A stretch of DNA of 64,000 nucleotides from Kribbella aluminosa (GCF_017876295.1 NZ_JAGINT010000001.1:3720001-3784000), one strand, 5' to 3'; counted from the stretch's first letter, positions 17,039 to 26,343 are shown. Made by a program: numbers and translations. The notes: generated from the letters alone by a model not told the origin.

Positions 17039-18349
17039 ATGAAGCTTCGCAGTACGAGCGGTCGTCTCCGGACCGCGATGGCCGGCATCGCCGTAGCGAC
17101 GAGCGTGATCCTGGCAATCGCCGGATGCGGTGCCGGTGGAAGCTCGGCGGGCGCCGCCGGCAAGCTCACCGTCCTGGTGGAGGGTGGCGGAAAGGCGGAG
17201 CTCCAGCCGATCGCCGATCTCTACAAGAAGCAGACCGGTACGACGATCGACCTCGTCGAACTGCCGTACGACGGTCTCTACGACCGGATCCAGACCGAGC
17301 TCGGATCGGGCAAGACGTCGTTCGACGTCGCGGCGCTCGACGCCATCTGGCTGAGCGCCTTCTCGGCCGGTGTCTCGCCGCTCGACGACCTTTTCACCGA
17401 CGACGTGAAGCGCGATCTGTTCCCGGGCCTGGTGACCGAGGCACAGGTCGGCGGGTCGTACGTCGGGATGCCGGTCTGGACGAACTCCGAGATCCTGTAC
17501 TACCGGAAAGATCTCTTCGACAGCCCGAAGGAGAAGGCTGCCTTCCAGGCGAAGTACGGGTACGCCCTCGTGCCGCCGACCAGCTGGAAGCAGTACAAGG
17601 ACGTGGCCGCGTTCTTCACCCGCGACACGAACGGCGACGGCCAGACCGATCTGTACGGCACCGATGTGAAGGGTGCGGTCGAGACGGAGTGGCTGGCCAC
17701 GGTTTCGCAGACCGGCGAGAAGACGATGGTTCTGGATCCGAAGAGCGGCAACGTCACCATCGACGACGCCGATCACCTGGCAGCGTTGAACTTCTACACC
17801 AGCCTGTTGCCTTACGCGCCACCCGGCGCCGCGCAACTCGACTGGGCCGGCGCTCAGAACCTCTTCTACCAGGGCAAGCTCGCGATGATGCGCTTCTGGG
17901 GACATGCCTATACCCAGACCCCGGCCAACGCCAAGGTCAAGGGCAAGATCGGTGTCGCTGCGATGATCGCAGGCCCCGGCGGCATCGCCGGCGTACCCGG
18001 CGCCTGGTACCTCTCGGTGCCGAAGGCAACCACCAAGCAGGCCGAGGCCAAGAAGTTCATCGCCTTCGCCTACGCGCACAACGACCTCTCGATCAAGACG
18101 TCGTTGGGCCTGGTGGCACGGATCTCGGCGTTCGAGTCGCAGGCCGGCGTCGCCGGGCACGAGAACTACCCGGCGATCCTCACGACGCTGAAATCTCCAG
18201 CGACGATCGCGCGGCCGGCCACACCGAAATGGCAGGAGATCGTGACGTCGGTGCTGACGCCGATGCTGCAGAAGGCGGTCGCCAAGGGCGCGGACAACGC
18301 GGCACTGCTGAAACAGGCGAAGGTTCAGATCCAGGCGATCGTCAAGTAG
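17039..18349 (+). CDS. Sugar ABC transporter solute-binding lipoprotein (CUT1)
   Basis: 436 residues. The N terminus has basic residues, a hydrophobic core and a lipobox (AIAGC, cysteine near 28) followed by GAGGSS, so the mature protein is a membrane-anchored extracellular receptor. The body is an SBP_bac_1 cluster-B fold: LTVLVEGGGKAEL near the start, FDVAALDAIWLSAFSAGVSPLDDL, GMPVWTNSEILYYRKDLF and a C-terminal PATPKWQEI. It opens the operon with two permeases and lies beside GH91, GH172 and GH32 genes, so difructose anhydride or a short fructo-oligosaccharide is the inferred ligand. No ATPase gene is in the cluster; a shared MsiK-like ATPase elsewhere is expected. Confidence 0.9.
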   Translation: MKLRSTSGRLRTAMAGIAVATSVILAIAGCGAGGSSAGAAGKLTVLVEGGGKAELQPIADLYKKQTGTTIDLVELPYDGLYDRIQTELGSGKTSFDVAALDAIWLSAFSAGVSPLDDLFTDDVKRDLFPGLVTEAQVGGSYVGMPVWTNSEILYYRKDLFDSPKEKAAFQAKYGYALVPPTSWKQYKDVAAFFTRDTNGDGQTDLYGTDVKGAVETEWLATVSQTGEKTMVLDPKSGNVTIDDADHLAALNFYTSLLPYAPPGAAQLDWAGAQNLFYQGKLAMMRFWGHAYTQTPANAKVKGKIGVAAMIAGPGGIAGVPGAWYLSVPKATTKQAEAKKFIAFAYAHNDLSIKTSLGLVARISAFESQAGVAGHENYPAILTTLKSPATIARPATPKWQEIVTSVLTPMLQKAVAKGADNAALLKQAKVQIQAIVK

Positions 18350-18371
18350 ACCGACTCCGAAGGACACTCCT

Positions 18372-19262
18372 GTGCGCCTCACCGACCGCCGGTTCGCGCT
18401 CGCACTGATCGCGCCGGCCGCCTTGTTCCTCGCCGCCTTCGTGGCGTGGCCACTGCTCAGATTCGTCTCGAACGGGTTCTACCAGATCTCGCCGATCGCC
18501 GGCGGCCCGCGGCGGTTCGTGGGTTTCGGGAACTTCGCGACCGCGTTCGGTTCGGCAGCGTTCCAAGGAGCGGCACTGCGGACGATCGTCTACACGGCCA
18601 TCGTGGTCGCGCTCGAATTCACCTTCGGGCTTGCCGTGGCGTTGCTCTTCGCGGCGCTCGGCAGCCGGTCGGCAGTGTTCCGGACAGTGTTCATGTACCC
18701 ACTCATGGTCGCCCCGGTGGTAGCCGGCATCCTTTGGCGATTCCTGCTCATCGACAACTTCGGCATCCTCAACGAGCTGCTCCGCCGGGCCGGACTCCTG
18801 CACAGCACGGACCAGATCTCCTGGCTGAGCAATCCGAAGATCGCCCTGTTCTCGGTGGCGCTGCCGGACATCTGGCTGACGACGTCGTTCATCACGCTCG
18901 TCCTCTTCGCGGGACTGCAGAACGTGCCGGGTGACGTCATCGAGGCCGCTCGGATCGACGGCGTGCGGTTCCCGACGCTGCTGTTCCGGATCATCCTGCC
19001 GCTGCTGCGACCGGTGATCGCGGTGGCGCTGATCGTTCGCGGCATCGATGCGGCCCGCGCGTTCGACATCATCCTGATCCAGACCAGCGGCGGGCCACAG
19101 GACAGTACGACGACCCTGAGCCTGCTGATCTACCGCACGATGACGCGGAACGGCGATCCCGGTCTGGCCAGCGCGATGGGCACCGTCTATCTGATCGGGA
19201 TGCTCGTGGTCGCCGCGGTCGCCATCTTCGCCATCTGGCGGCCCGGGGGTGATCAGGCGTGA
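18372..19262 (+). CDS. Sugar ABC transporter permease 1 (CUT1, MalF type)
   Basis: 296 residues from GTG 18372, after AAGGA. Starts with a helix at 8-30 and shows about six membrane spans. The EAA loop reads EAARIDGVRFPTLLFRIILPLLRP (residues about 195-218), the docking helix for the ATPase. The final bases overlap the second permease gene (GTGA). Confidence 0.92.
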   Translation: MRLTDRRFALALIAPAALFLAAFVAWPLLRFVSNGFYQISPIAGGPRRFVGFGNFATAFGSAAFQGAALRTIVYTAIVVALEFTFGLAVALLFAALGSRSAVFRTVFMYPLMVAPVVAGILWRFLLIDNFGILNELLRRAGLLHSTDQISWLSNPKIALFSVALPDIWLTTSFITLVLFAGLQNVPGDVIEAARIDGVRFPTLLFRIILPLLRPVIAVALIVRGIDAARAFDIILIQTSGGPQDSTTTLSLLIYRTMTRNGDPGLASAMGTVYLIGMLVVAAVAIFAIWRPGGDQA

Positions 19263-20098
19263 ACGGCCTCGAGACCCGTCGCGGCCCGAAGCGCGTCATC
19301 CTGTGGGGCGCGCTGGTCGCCGTACTGGTGCTGTACGGATTCCCGTTCGGCTACCTGCTGCTGACGTCGTTCAAGACGCCGCTCGACGCGATCGCCGTAC
19401 CGCCCCAGGTGTTGCCGTCGCAGTGGACGCTCGCCAACTACGTCGCCGCGCTCGGCAAGGAAGGCGTCGTACCTGCGCTGATCAACAGCGTCGGAACCGC
19501 GGTGCTCAGTACTGCGTTCTCGCTCGCGCTCGGGGTCCCGGCGGCGTACGCGATCACCCGGTACCGAACGCCGAGCGGGCGGATCTTCGTGGTCGCGGCG
19601 CTGGTCACCCGGATGGTGCCGACGATCGCGGTCGGGGCGCCGCTGGTCGAGACGATGCGGCGGCTCGGCATCTCGGACACCACGATCGGGTTGGCGATCG
19701 CCCACACCACGATCTCGCTGCCGCTGTCGATCTGGCTGATGTCGAGCTTCTTCGAGGCGGTCCCGGTCGAGCTGGAAGAAGCCGCCAAGGTCGACGGCAG
19801 CGATCGGCTGCAGGCGCTCCGGCACGTCGTACTGCCGGTCGTTTCCGGCGGCTTGGCGGTCACGGCGATCTTCGCCTTCCTCGCGTCCTGGAACGAGTTC
19901 CTGTTCGCACTGCTGCTGACGTCGGTGCGGGCCCAGACCACGCCGATCGTGATCGCCAACTTCCAGACCCAGTTCGGCCTCGACTGGGGCGGAATGACCG
20001 CGCTCTCGGCGCTCTACTCCGTCCCCGTCATCCTGCTCACCCTCGCACTCCAGCGGCACATCGTCGCCGGCCTGACCCTCGGCGCCGTCAAGGGCTGA
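19259..20098 (+). CDS. Sugar ABC transporter permease 2 (CUT1, MalG type)
   Basis: 279 residues from the overlapping GTG 19259. Six predicted helices; the EAA loop is EEAAKVDGSDRLQALRHVVLPVVSGG, followed by FLASWNEFLFALLLT and the family ending LQRHIVAGLTLGAVKG. Completes the importer with 17039-19262; GH172 follows after 26 bp. Confidence 0.93.
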   Translation: MNGLETRRGPKRVILWGALVAVLVLYGFPFGYLLLTSFKTPLDAIAVPPQVLPSQWTLANYVAALGKEGVVPALINSVGTAVLSTAFSLALGVPAAYAITRYRTPSGRIFVVAALVTRMVPTIAVGAPLVETMRRLGISDTTIGLAIAHTTISLPLSIWLMSSFFEAVPVELEEAAKVDGSDRLQALRHVVLPVVSGGLAVTAIFAFLASWNEFLFALLLTSVRAQTTPIVIANFQTQFGLDWGGMTALSALYSVPVILLTLALQRHIVAGLTLGAVKG

Positions 20099-20124
20099 CA
20101 GCACCACACAACCTCGGAGAAGAT

Positions 20125-21246
20125 ATGGAATTCTGGCAACCCAACAGTCCGCTCGGCGGCCTGGCCCACGTGAAGTCCGGCCGGTCGCGGCGCGAGTCGA
20201 GCTGGGACCGCAGTGGCGGCAACCGGGACTTCGCGGTGGTGCCCGCGGGGGAGACCTTCGTGATCGCCGACATCAGCGGGGCGGGACGTATCGAGCACAT
20301 CTGGCTGACCACGCGGTGCTACTCGGAGAAGTACCTGCGCAAGCTCGTCATCGAGATGTTCTGGGACGGGGAGGAGAACCCGAGCGTACGAGCGCCGCTC
20401 GGCGACTTCTTCGGCGTCGGGCACGCGGTCGCGAAGCATTACATCTCGCTTCCGCTGAACGCCGTGTTCGGCCCACGGCGGGGTCCCAAGGGGCCGTTCG
20501 CGGCCGCGATGAACTGCTACTTCCCGATGCCGTTCGGCAGTCACGCGAGGATCCAGATCCGCAACGAGAGCGATCAGCCGATCGAGAACCTCTTCTACTA
20601 CGTCGACTACGAGCTCAGCGAGCAGCCGATCCCGGACGACGTCGCGCGGTTCCACGCGTACTACCGCCAGGAGAAGCCGACGACCGCCGTACGTCACACC
20701 ACCGATCTCGAGAGCCCGGCGCCGTGGGACCTGCCGGGGACGAACCTGACCGGGGATGACAACTACCTGATCCTCGATGCGACCGGCACGGGGCATTACG
20801 TTGGCTGCGTGCTCAGCATCGACAACTTCGACGCCTCCAACCAGGAATTCACCTGGCCGGGCGAGGGCGACGACATGTTCTTCATCGACGGGGAGGTCTG
20901 GCCGCCCTCCTTGCACGGGACCGGTACGGAGGACTACTTCGGCGCCGCCTGGGGATTCCCCAGTGGCGAGTACGCCGGCCCCTACCACGGCATCACGCTC
21001 GGTGCGAGCCCGCAGGAGCACTTCGGGCTGTGGAGCATGTTCCGCTGGCACATCGAGGACCCGGTCCGGTTCGAGAAGAGTCTGCGGGTGTCGATCGAGC
21101 ACGGGCACGCCAACGATCAGGGGAACGACTACTCGAGCGTCGCGTACTGGTACCAGTTGGGCGATCACGCGCCGCATGCCGAGCTGGCGCCGGTCGAGGA
21201 GCGGCTACCGCGACGATGGCCGGAACACGGCCTCTGGGACGAGTGA
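20125..21246 (+). CDS. GH172 (DUF2961) enzyme, probable difructose dianhydride I hydrolase/alpha-D-fructofuranosidase
   Basis: 373 residues, no signal peptide, so cytoplasmic. The whole length is a DUF2961 protein: RSRRESSWDRSGGNRDF, GRIEHIWLT, APLGDFFGVGH, NCYFPMPF, the acidic block FFIDGE (E257) and LHGTGTEDYF (E269), and a C-terminal sandwich. The family founded GH172 through the Bifidobacterium dentium enzyme that interconverts difructose dianhydride I and inulobiose. That function is established for that member only, but here the gene sits in one locus with a difructose-anhydride-forming GH91 enzyme, an importer and a cytoplasmic GH32, so the same reaction is the best reading. The catalytic assignments are not verified by alignment. 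Confidence 0.88.
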   Translation: MEFWQPNSPLGGLAHVKSGRSRRESSWDRSGGNRDFAVVPAGETFVIADISGAGRIEHIWLTTRCYSEKYLRKLVIEMFWDGEENPSVRAPLGDFFGVGHAVAKHYISLPLNAVFGPRRGPKGPFAAAMNCYFPMPFGSHARIQIRNESDQPIENLFYYVDYELSEQPIPDDVARFHAYYRQEKPTTAVRHTTDLESPAPWDLPGTNLTGDDNYLILDATGTGHYVGCVLSIDNFDASNQEFTWPGEGDDMFFIDGEVWPPSLHGTGTEDYFGAAWGFPSGEYAGPYHGITLGASPQEHFGLWSMFRWHIEDPVRFEKSLRVSIEHGHANDQGNDYSSVAYWYQLGDHAPHAELAPVEERLPRRWPEHGLWDE

Positions 21247-21256
21247 GGTCGGGCCG

Positions 21257-22321
21257 ATGAGCGGGGCAGACGAGGAAGCGGTCACACCAAAGGTGGGCAT
21301 CCGGGACGTTGCGCGTGCCGCGGGGGTGTCCGTCACGACGGTTTCGCACGTGCTCAACGAGACGCCGCACACCCGAACGAGTGAGGCGACCCGGGACCGG
21401 GTGCGTTCGATCGCCCGGGACCTGGGGTACACCCCGAACCGGCTCGCCCGCGGGCTGCGGACCCGCGCGTCGGACATGATCGGCCTGCTCACCGAGGAGA
21501 TCGCGACCACCCCGCACGCCGGCCGGATCATCCTCGGCGCGCAGGAGGAAGCGAGTCGGCACAACCTCACGCTCGCGATCATCAACTCGCATCTCGACGC
21601 CGGCGCGGACGCCCGCCGCGCCGACGCCCGGGCGCTGATCGAGCGTCAGGTCGACGGCATCATCTACGCCACGGTCTTCCACCACGAGGTGTCGGTGCCG
21701 CGCGAACTGCGCGCGGTGCCGGCGGTGCTGATAGGAGCTCTGGACCGGCAGGGCGTCGTACCCGCCGTTCTACCGGACGAGGCCAGTGGGGCGGCCGATC
21801 TCATTGCCCTGCTGGCCGACGCCGGGCACCGACGCATCGCGTTCGCGAACTCGAGCATCGAGGTCCCGGCCACCCAGGGCCGCCTGGTCGGGTACCTCCG
21901 CGGTCTCGAGCAGGCAGGCATCCCGCGTGACGACCAACTGATCGCCTCGGGTGTATCGGAGGCCGGCGGCGGCTACACGGCCAGCCTCGACCTGCTCGAT
22001 CGAGCCGATCGGCCGACCGCGATCTTCTGTTACAACGACAGGATGGCAATGGGCGCTTACCGCGCCGCCCAGGAGCTCGGCCTGCGAGTTCCCGATGACG
22101 TGTCGATCGTCGGCTTCGACGACCAGGCGCCCATCGCGGCCAGCATCCACCCAGCCCTCACCACCGTCGCCCTACCCCACTACGAGATGGGCGCCTGGGC
22201 AGTCGCCACCCTGACCCGACTGATCCAGAGCAGCAGCACCGCGTGGTACCGCTCAACCCACCCCACCTTGCTACCCTGCCCGATCGTCGTCCGCGAATCC
22301 GTTGCCCAGATCAACCATTGA
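21257..22321 (+). CDS. LacI-family repressor of the fructan/difructose-anhydride locus
   Basis: 354 residues. Helix-turn-helix at about 14-37: VGIRDVARAAGVSVTTVSHVLNE, with the hinge helix NRLARGLRT binding the minor groove. A type-1 periplasmic-binding-protein fold follows (MIGLLTEEIATTPHAG, DGIIYATVFHHE, AIFCYNDRMAMGAYRAAQELGLRVPDDVSIVGFDDQ). Ten bp after GH172 and 30 bp before GH32, in the same operon. The GCCAAAA palindromes at 16840-17013 are its probable targets. Confidence 0.93.
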   Translation: MSGADEEAVTPKVGIRDVARAAGVSVTTVSHVLNETPHTRTSEATRDRVRSIARDLGYTPNRLARGLRTRASDMIGLLTEEIATTPHAGRIILGAQEEASRHNLTLAIINSHLDAGADARRADARALIERQVDGIIYATVFHHEVSVPRELRAVPAVLIGALDRQGVVPAVLPDEASGAADLIALLADAGHRRIAFANSSIEVPATQGRLVGYLRGLEQAGIPRDDQLIASGVSEAGGGYTASLDLLDRADRPTAIFCYNDRMAMGAYRAAQELGLRVPDDVSIVGFDDQAPIAASIHPALTTVALPHYEMGAWAVATLTRLIQSSSTAWYRSTHPTLLPCPIVVRESVAQINH

Positions 22322-22351
22322 CAGCGGGTTCCCCAGCACAAGAAGGCAGAC

Positions 22352-23590
22352 ATGCGTCCGCGATTTCATTTCACCGCGCCGCGCGGATGGATCAATGATC
22401 CCCACGGCATCACCTACCGCGACGGCCAGTACCACCTGTTCTACCAGCACGTCCCTGAAGGCCTGGAGTGGGCACTTGATTGCCGCTGGGGACATGCGCT
22501 GTCTCCAGATCTGTTCTCCTTCGAGACACTGCCGATCGCGATCGGGCCGGGCGACGGCGACGACGGGGTCTGGACCGGCTGCCTGGTGACTGACGACGCA
22601 GGTGAAGACAGGATCTTCTACACCTCGGTCGAGCAACCGGGGATCGGCGTCGGACGTGTGCGTATGGCGACGCCGATCGACGCCCGATGGATCAACTGGC
22701 GGAAAGGCCTCGTGGTGGCCGAGGCGCCGGCCGGCGTCGAACTGTTCGCCTACCGCGATCCGTTCGTCTTCCGGGACGGCACCCAGTGGCGGATGTGGGT
22801 CGGCGCCGCCCTCAAGGACGACAGCGCGGCAGCGCTCTCCTATGTATCCGACGATCTCCGGCAGTGGGCGTACGACGGTGTCGCCGCGCGGCGGTCGCGG
22901 AAGGACCGAGATCCGGTGTGGACAGGTGCGCTCTGGGAATGCCCGCAGCTTCTCGAGATCGATGGCCGGCACGTGATGATCACCTCCGTCTGGGACGACG
23001 ACGTACTGCACCACGTCGCGTACGCGATCGGCGTACACCGCGATGGCAGATTCGACGCCGAGACGTGGGGCCGGCTGACCTTCGGCGAGAGCCACTACGC
23101 GCCGTCGTACTTCCGCGACGCCGACGGCCGCGCGTGCGTGATGTTCTGGTTGCGGCATGTCGGCGACGCGACGGCAGGCTGGAACGGGGCACACAGCATT
23201 CCCTACGTCCTGCGCATCGACGGTGGCCGGCTCGTCGTGACACCACACCCCGGCCTCGCGGTGCATCGACGGCCGTCCTCGAGCGAGCGCCGGATCCAGG
23301 GCCTCGCCGCCGAGCTCAGCTGGACCGGCACCGAGCTCACGATCTCCTCCGGCGATCAACCCGTCGCCTGCATCACCGTGACAACGTCTGAATTGACCCT
23401 ACGAGTCGCCGGAGCATCCTGGACAATGCCGCACGAGCCCGGACCGGTACACATCATCCTCGACGGCCCAGTCATCGAGATCGCAACGCACTCGGGCCTC
23501 ATGGCCGCCGCAATCGCCCCGACGGCCAATGAACTTGTCCTCACCGCCGACGGGGACCTGCACCACCTCTCCGCACTGCAGCACGACTAG
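22352..23590 (+). CDS. Cytoplasmic GH32 beta-fructofuranosidase
   Basis: 412 residues with no signal peptide. Catalytic motifs: WINDPHG (D16, nucleophile), YRDP (D136) and WECPQL (E196, acid/base), with HLFYQHVPEG and the C-terminal beta sandwich. Intracellular partner of GH172: it would hydrolyse inulobiose or imported fructo-oligosaccharides to fructose. Last gene of the rightward operon. The following 23591-23804 (about 210 bp) shows no gene. Confidence 0.93.
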   Translation: MRPRFHFTAPRGWINDPHGITYRDGQYHLFYQHVPEGLEWALDCRWGHALSPDLFSFETLPIAIGPGDGDDGVWTGCLVTDDAGEDRIFYTSVEQPGIGVGRVRMATPIDARWINWRKGLVVAEAPAGVELFAYRDPFVFRDGTQWRMWVGAALKDDSAAALSYVSDDLRQWAYDGVAARRSRKDRDPVWTGALWECPQLLEIDGRHVMITSVWDDDVLHHVAYAIGVHRDGRFDAETWGRLTFGESHYAPSYFRDADGRACVMFWLRHVGDATAGWNGAHSIPYVLRIDGGRLVVTPHPGLAVHRRPSSSERRIQGLAAELSWTGTELTISSGDQPVACITVTTSELTLRVAGASWTMPHEPGPVHIILDGPVIEIATHSGLMAAAIAPTANELVLTADGDLHHLSALQHD

Positions 23591-23804
23591 CCGCAGCACA
23601 ACCGGAATCGCCGGCTCCGTGCCCGCGATCACGAGTCGGCATCAGCTGCCATCAGGCGAATGCGACCGCTGTACGAAGCGCCAGGTCTGCAAGTGAGCTA
23701 CCAACCACGAGACCAGTGAAGCCATCAAAGAGCCCTGCTCAGTGGGGCCACCTGAGTTGGTGTCCGAGGGCTGATCCCTTTCAGCGCGCATTGTTGATAC
23801 CCGT

Positions 23805-24989
23805 TCAGTCGAGCATGCCGCGGCCCAGCCAGTCGTCGGCGTCCTGTACGCCGGGTAGGGCGAAGAAGTAGCCGCCGCCGAAGGGGGAGATGTAGTCGAC
23901 CAGGGGTTCGTCGATGAGGAGAGTCTGTACGGCGACGAACTGGCGGTCGAGGTCGGCGTTGAAGCAGATGAAGATCATTCCCTGGTCGAGCTGGCCGTTG
24001 GGCTCGATTCCGGCGCTGTAGTTGAAGCCGCGGCGCAGCATCCGCCGGTCGTCGGCGGTGCCGTCGTGGGGGTTGGCGAGGCGGGTGTGGGCTGTCAGCG
24101 GGACGGTGTTGCCGTGTGCGTCCCGGTAGTAGCTCGGGAGTTGGAACTCCTCCTGGCCGGCGACGCGTTCGCCCGGGCGGCCGGACAGCGGTGCACCGGT
24201 GTTGCGGTCGCGGCCGAAGATCCGTTGCTGCTCGTTGATCGAGATCCGGTCCCAGAACTCCACGAACATCCGGATCAGCCGGACCACGTGATACGAACCG
24301 CCGGTCACCCAGTCCGGTTCGTCGCCGCCGGCCTTGGTCCACACCAGCTCGTCGAGCAGGTCGGGCCGGTGGAGGATCTCCTGGTTGGCCGTGCCGTCCT
24401 TGAAACCGAACAGGTTGCGGGGCGTCCCGCTCGGTCGCGGCGGGCTGGTGAAGCCTTCCAGCTGCCACAGCACCTGCAGGTCGGCGCGGGTCGCGCGCAT
24501 CAGGATGCGCAGCGCGTGCAGCACGGTGTCGCGGTGGTCGGCGCAGATCTGCAGCAGCAGGTCGCCGTCGCAGCGGTCGGGGTCGAGCGCGTCGTTCGGG
24601 AACTCGTCCATCGCGCGCAGCCGGGCCGGTTTGACGTCGGCGAGGCCGAACCTGTCGTCGAACAGGCTTGCACCGACGCTGACCGTGACGGTGAGACCGT
24701 CGGGCACTGTGCCCGGGCCGAGCACGCCGTTCTCGTACGGCGTCGACACGAGACCGTCGTCGCTGCCGCGTCCGGTCGGCGCGTCGCCGCCGGAGACCAG
24801 GTACCGGATGGTCGCCGTCAGCGTCTGGAACATCTGCCGCAGCCCCGGCCGGTCGGCCGCGGTGACGAGGAACGCGACGACGATCGCCGCGTGCGGCACA
24901 GGGTCGAGGATGCCGGCCTGGTAGCTGCCTTCGAACGGCCGCCCGGATGGTACGGCGATGTCCGGTACCGCAATGTCGTGGTCAGTCAT
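23805..24989 (-). CDS. Dye-decolorizing heme peroxidase (DyP/EfeB type) without signal peptide
   Basis: 394 residues. The DyP signature GFKDGTAN (residues 195-202; catalytic Asp 198) and the C-terminal heme region AHTRLANPHDGT...RMLRRGFNY with the proximal His are present, plus FICFNADLDRQF. EfeB proteins are normally Tat exported, but this one opens MTDHDIAVPDIAVPSG with no twin-arginine signal. Its start overlaps the end of the EfeO-like gene by 8 bp. It may oxidise heme or ferrous iron in the cytoplasm. Confidence 0.9.
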   Translation of the reverse strand: MTDHDIAVPDIAVPSGRPFEGSYQAGILDPVPHAAIVVAFLVTAADRPGLRQMFQTLTATIRYLVSGGDAPTGRGSDDGLVSTPYENGVLGPGTVPDGLTVTVSVGASLFDDRFGLADVKPARLRAMDEFPNDALDPDRCDGDLLLQICADHRDTVLHALRILMRATRADLQVLWQLEGFTSPPRPSGTPRNLFGFKDGTANQEILHRPDLLDELVWTKAGGDEPDWVTGGSYHVVRLIRMFVEFWDRISINEQQRIFGRDRNTGAPLSGRPGERVAGQEEFQLPSYYRDAHGNTVPLTAHTRLANPHDGTADDRRMLRRGFNYSAGIEPNGQLDQGMIFICFNADLDRQFVAVQTLLIDEPLVDYISPFGGGYFFALPGVQDADDWLGRGMLD

Positions 24990-26148
24990 GGGTGATCGGG
25001 CCTCGGTCGCGGGTGGCGTTGCGCGGGTCGAGGACGGCCGCGGTGTGGGAGAGCAGTTCGACGCTGTGCTGCACGGCCGCGTTGACCGCGGCCCGCTGCC
25101 GGGCGGACAGCGCCGCCAGCCCGACCCAGCCGTCTTCGTGGTGGTGGCTGCGGATGAGGTGTTGGGTGAGCTGGAGCTGCTCGTCGGTCTGCTGCAGGTA
25201 CGGGTTCTGCTTGCGCAGGAGAGGTCGCAGCGGGTCCAGCGCCTGCCAGACCCCGGTGATGTTCGCGTCCACGGTCGCCAGCTCGGTCTGGCTGCCGGCG
25301 TCGCCGATCCCGTTCAGGTCCCACTGCAGCGCGTCCTCGAGGATCTCGTGCGCCCGGCGGCCCATGTCGATCGGCGTGATCGCGTTCGGCAGTGCGAGCT
25401 CGTCGGCGAGTTGCCCGACAGCCTCGAGCAGCGCGTCGACGTACGGCGTGATCGTCGCCGCCGGCCGGTCGCGCCACAGCATCGCTTCGATCTTGCGGAA
25501 GCCCGCGAAGTCCGCGTCGGCGAGGCGGTCTCGCGCGATGCCGCGCGGCGGGTCGGCGTTGATGTCGTCACCGGTTTCCTCGTACGCGCGGTAGGCGCCG
25601 CCCAGCGTCTCGTACGTGAGGTGGGCGATCAGCCAGTCGCGTCGGGCGGCCGCCGCGTCGCCGGCTTGCACGTCGTGCCGTAGCTGCTCGACCTGGCGGG
25701 TGAGCGTGGGCAGCCGTCCGGTGATCCAGCCGACGTAGGCGTTGATCGGGATCCGCAGGTCGAGGCCGGTCACGGGGACGATCCCGTGTACGTCGTACGG
25801 CAGCGGATCACCGGTGACGACGACCGGCCGGCTGTACTTGATCGTGTAGTCGGTGATGCAGACCCAGCGGTACGTCCCGGGCGGCACCGATGCCGTGACG
25901 GCACGGCTGACGCCGCGGCCGAAGTGCTCGACCTCGAGATAGATCCGCTCGGTCGCCGGATCCTCCAGGTAGACCTCCGCGCCGGCGCCCTCGTTGTTGA
26001 CGAACACGAAGTCGTAGCGACCCGCCGGTCCGCCGAGCCAGTTGTCGATGCCGTACGGCGAGCCGACGACCAGCTCTATCGGCTGCGGCCGGCCCGACGG
26101 CAGTGGTGGTGCGACCGCCGAGGCCGTGCTACTGCTCACCTGGCCCAC
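24982..26148 (-). CDS. EfeO-type imelysin/M75 protein without signal peptide
   Basis: 388 residues from GTG 26148. An N-terminal cupredoxin-like domain (about 20-130: IDNWLGGPAGRYDFVFVNNEGAGAEVYL, GTYRWVCITDY) is followed by an imelysin/M75 helical domain (140-388) containing FRKIEAMLWRD, close to the HxxE-type metal block, and AHEILEDALQWDLNG. Homologues are the exported iron-binding part of the EfeUOB ferrous importer. No signal precedes this one and no EfeU permease gene is next to it. It is co-transcribed with the DyP gene. Confidence 0.82.
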   Translation of the reverse strand: MGQVSSSTASAVAPPLPSGRPQPIELVVGSPYGIDNWLGGPAGRYDFVFVNNEGAGAEVYLEDPATERIYLEVEHFGRGVSRAVTASVPPGTYRWVCITDYTIKYSRPVVVTGDPLPYDVHGIVPVTGLDLRIPINAYVGWITGRLPTLTRQVEQLRHDVQAGDAAAARRDWLIAHLTYETLGGAYRAYEETGDDINADPPRGIARDRLADADFAGFRKIEAMLWRDRPAATITPYVDALLEAVGQLADELALPNAITPIDMGRRAHEILEDALQWDLNGIGDAGSQTELATVDANITGVWQALDPLRPLLRKQNPYLQQTDEQLQLTQHLIRSHHHEDGWVGLAALSARQRAAVNAAVQHSVELLSHTAAVLDPRNATRDRGPITHD

Positions 26149-26190
26149 GCTGGACGGCGGTTGTGAACACCTTCGATGGTGCCGCCAACG

Positions 26191-26212
26191 CAGCGGTGAA
26201 CAGCGGGTGACC
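26191..26212 (-). promoter_or_regulatory. Possible PHO box (PhoP direct repeats)
   Basis: Read leftward, GGTCACCCGCT (26212-26202) is followed directly by GTTCACCGCTG (26201-26191), two 11-bp units resembling the actinobacterial PhoP consensus (GTTCACC-type). Further single units are GTGTTCACAA near 26161-26170 and GTTCATGACGCG from 26257 on the + strand. The region 26149-26343 separates EfeO from the phospholipase C gene, and PhoP control of a phospholipase would fit. Confidence 0.4.
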
Positions 26213-26343
26213 GGCCGCGCAGGTCGAGATCACGAACCCTCTGAGTCTTCAGGGAATGTTCATGACGCGATCCTCGCGAGGTCCGGACCTTTGGCAGTTG
26301 ACTTTGGGGGAATCCCCGCCACGAGAGATTAGGTAGCAAACCT

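Noticed and set aside
23760..23770. Third copy of the GTGTCCGAGG repeat
   Set aside because: Only about 11 bases match, which chance can explain in GC-rich DNA.
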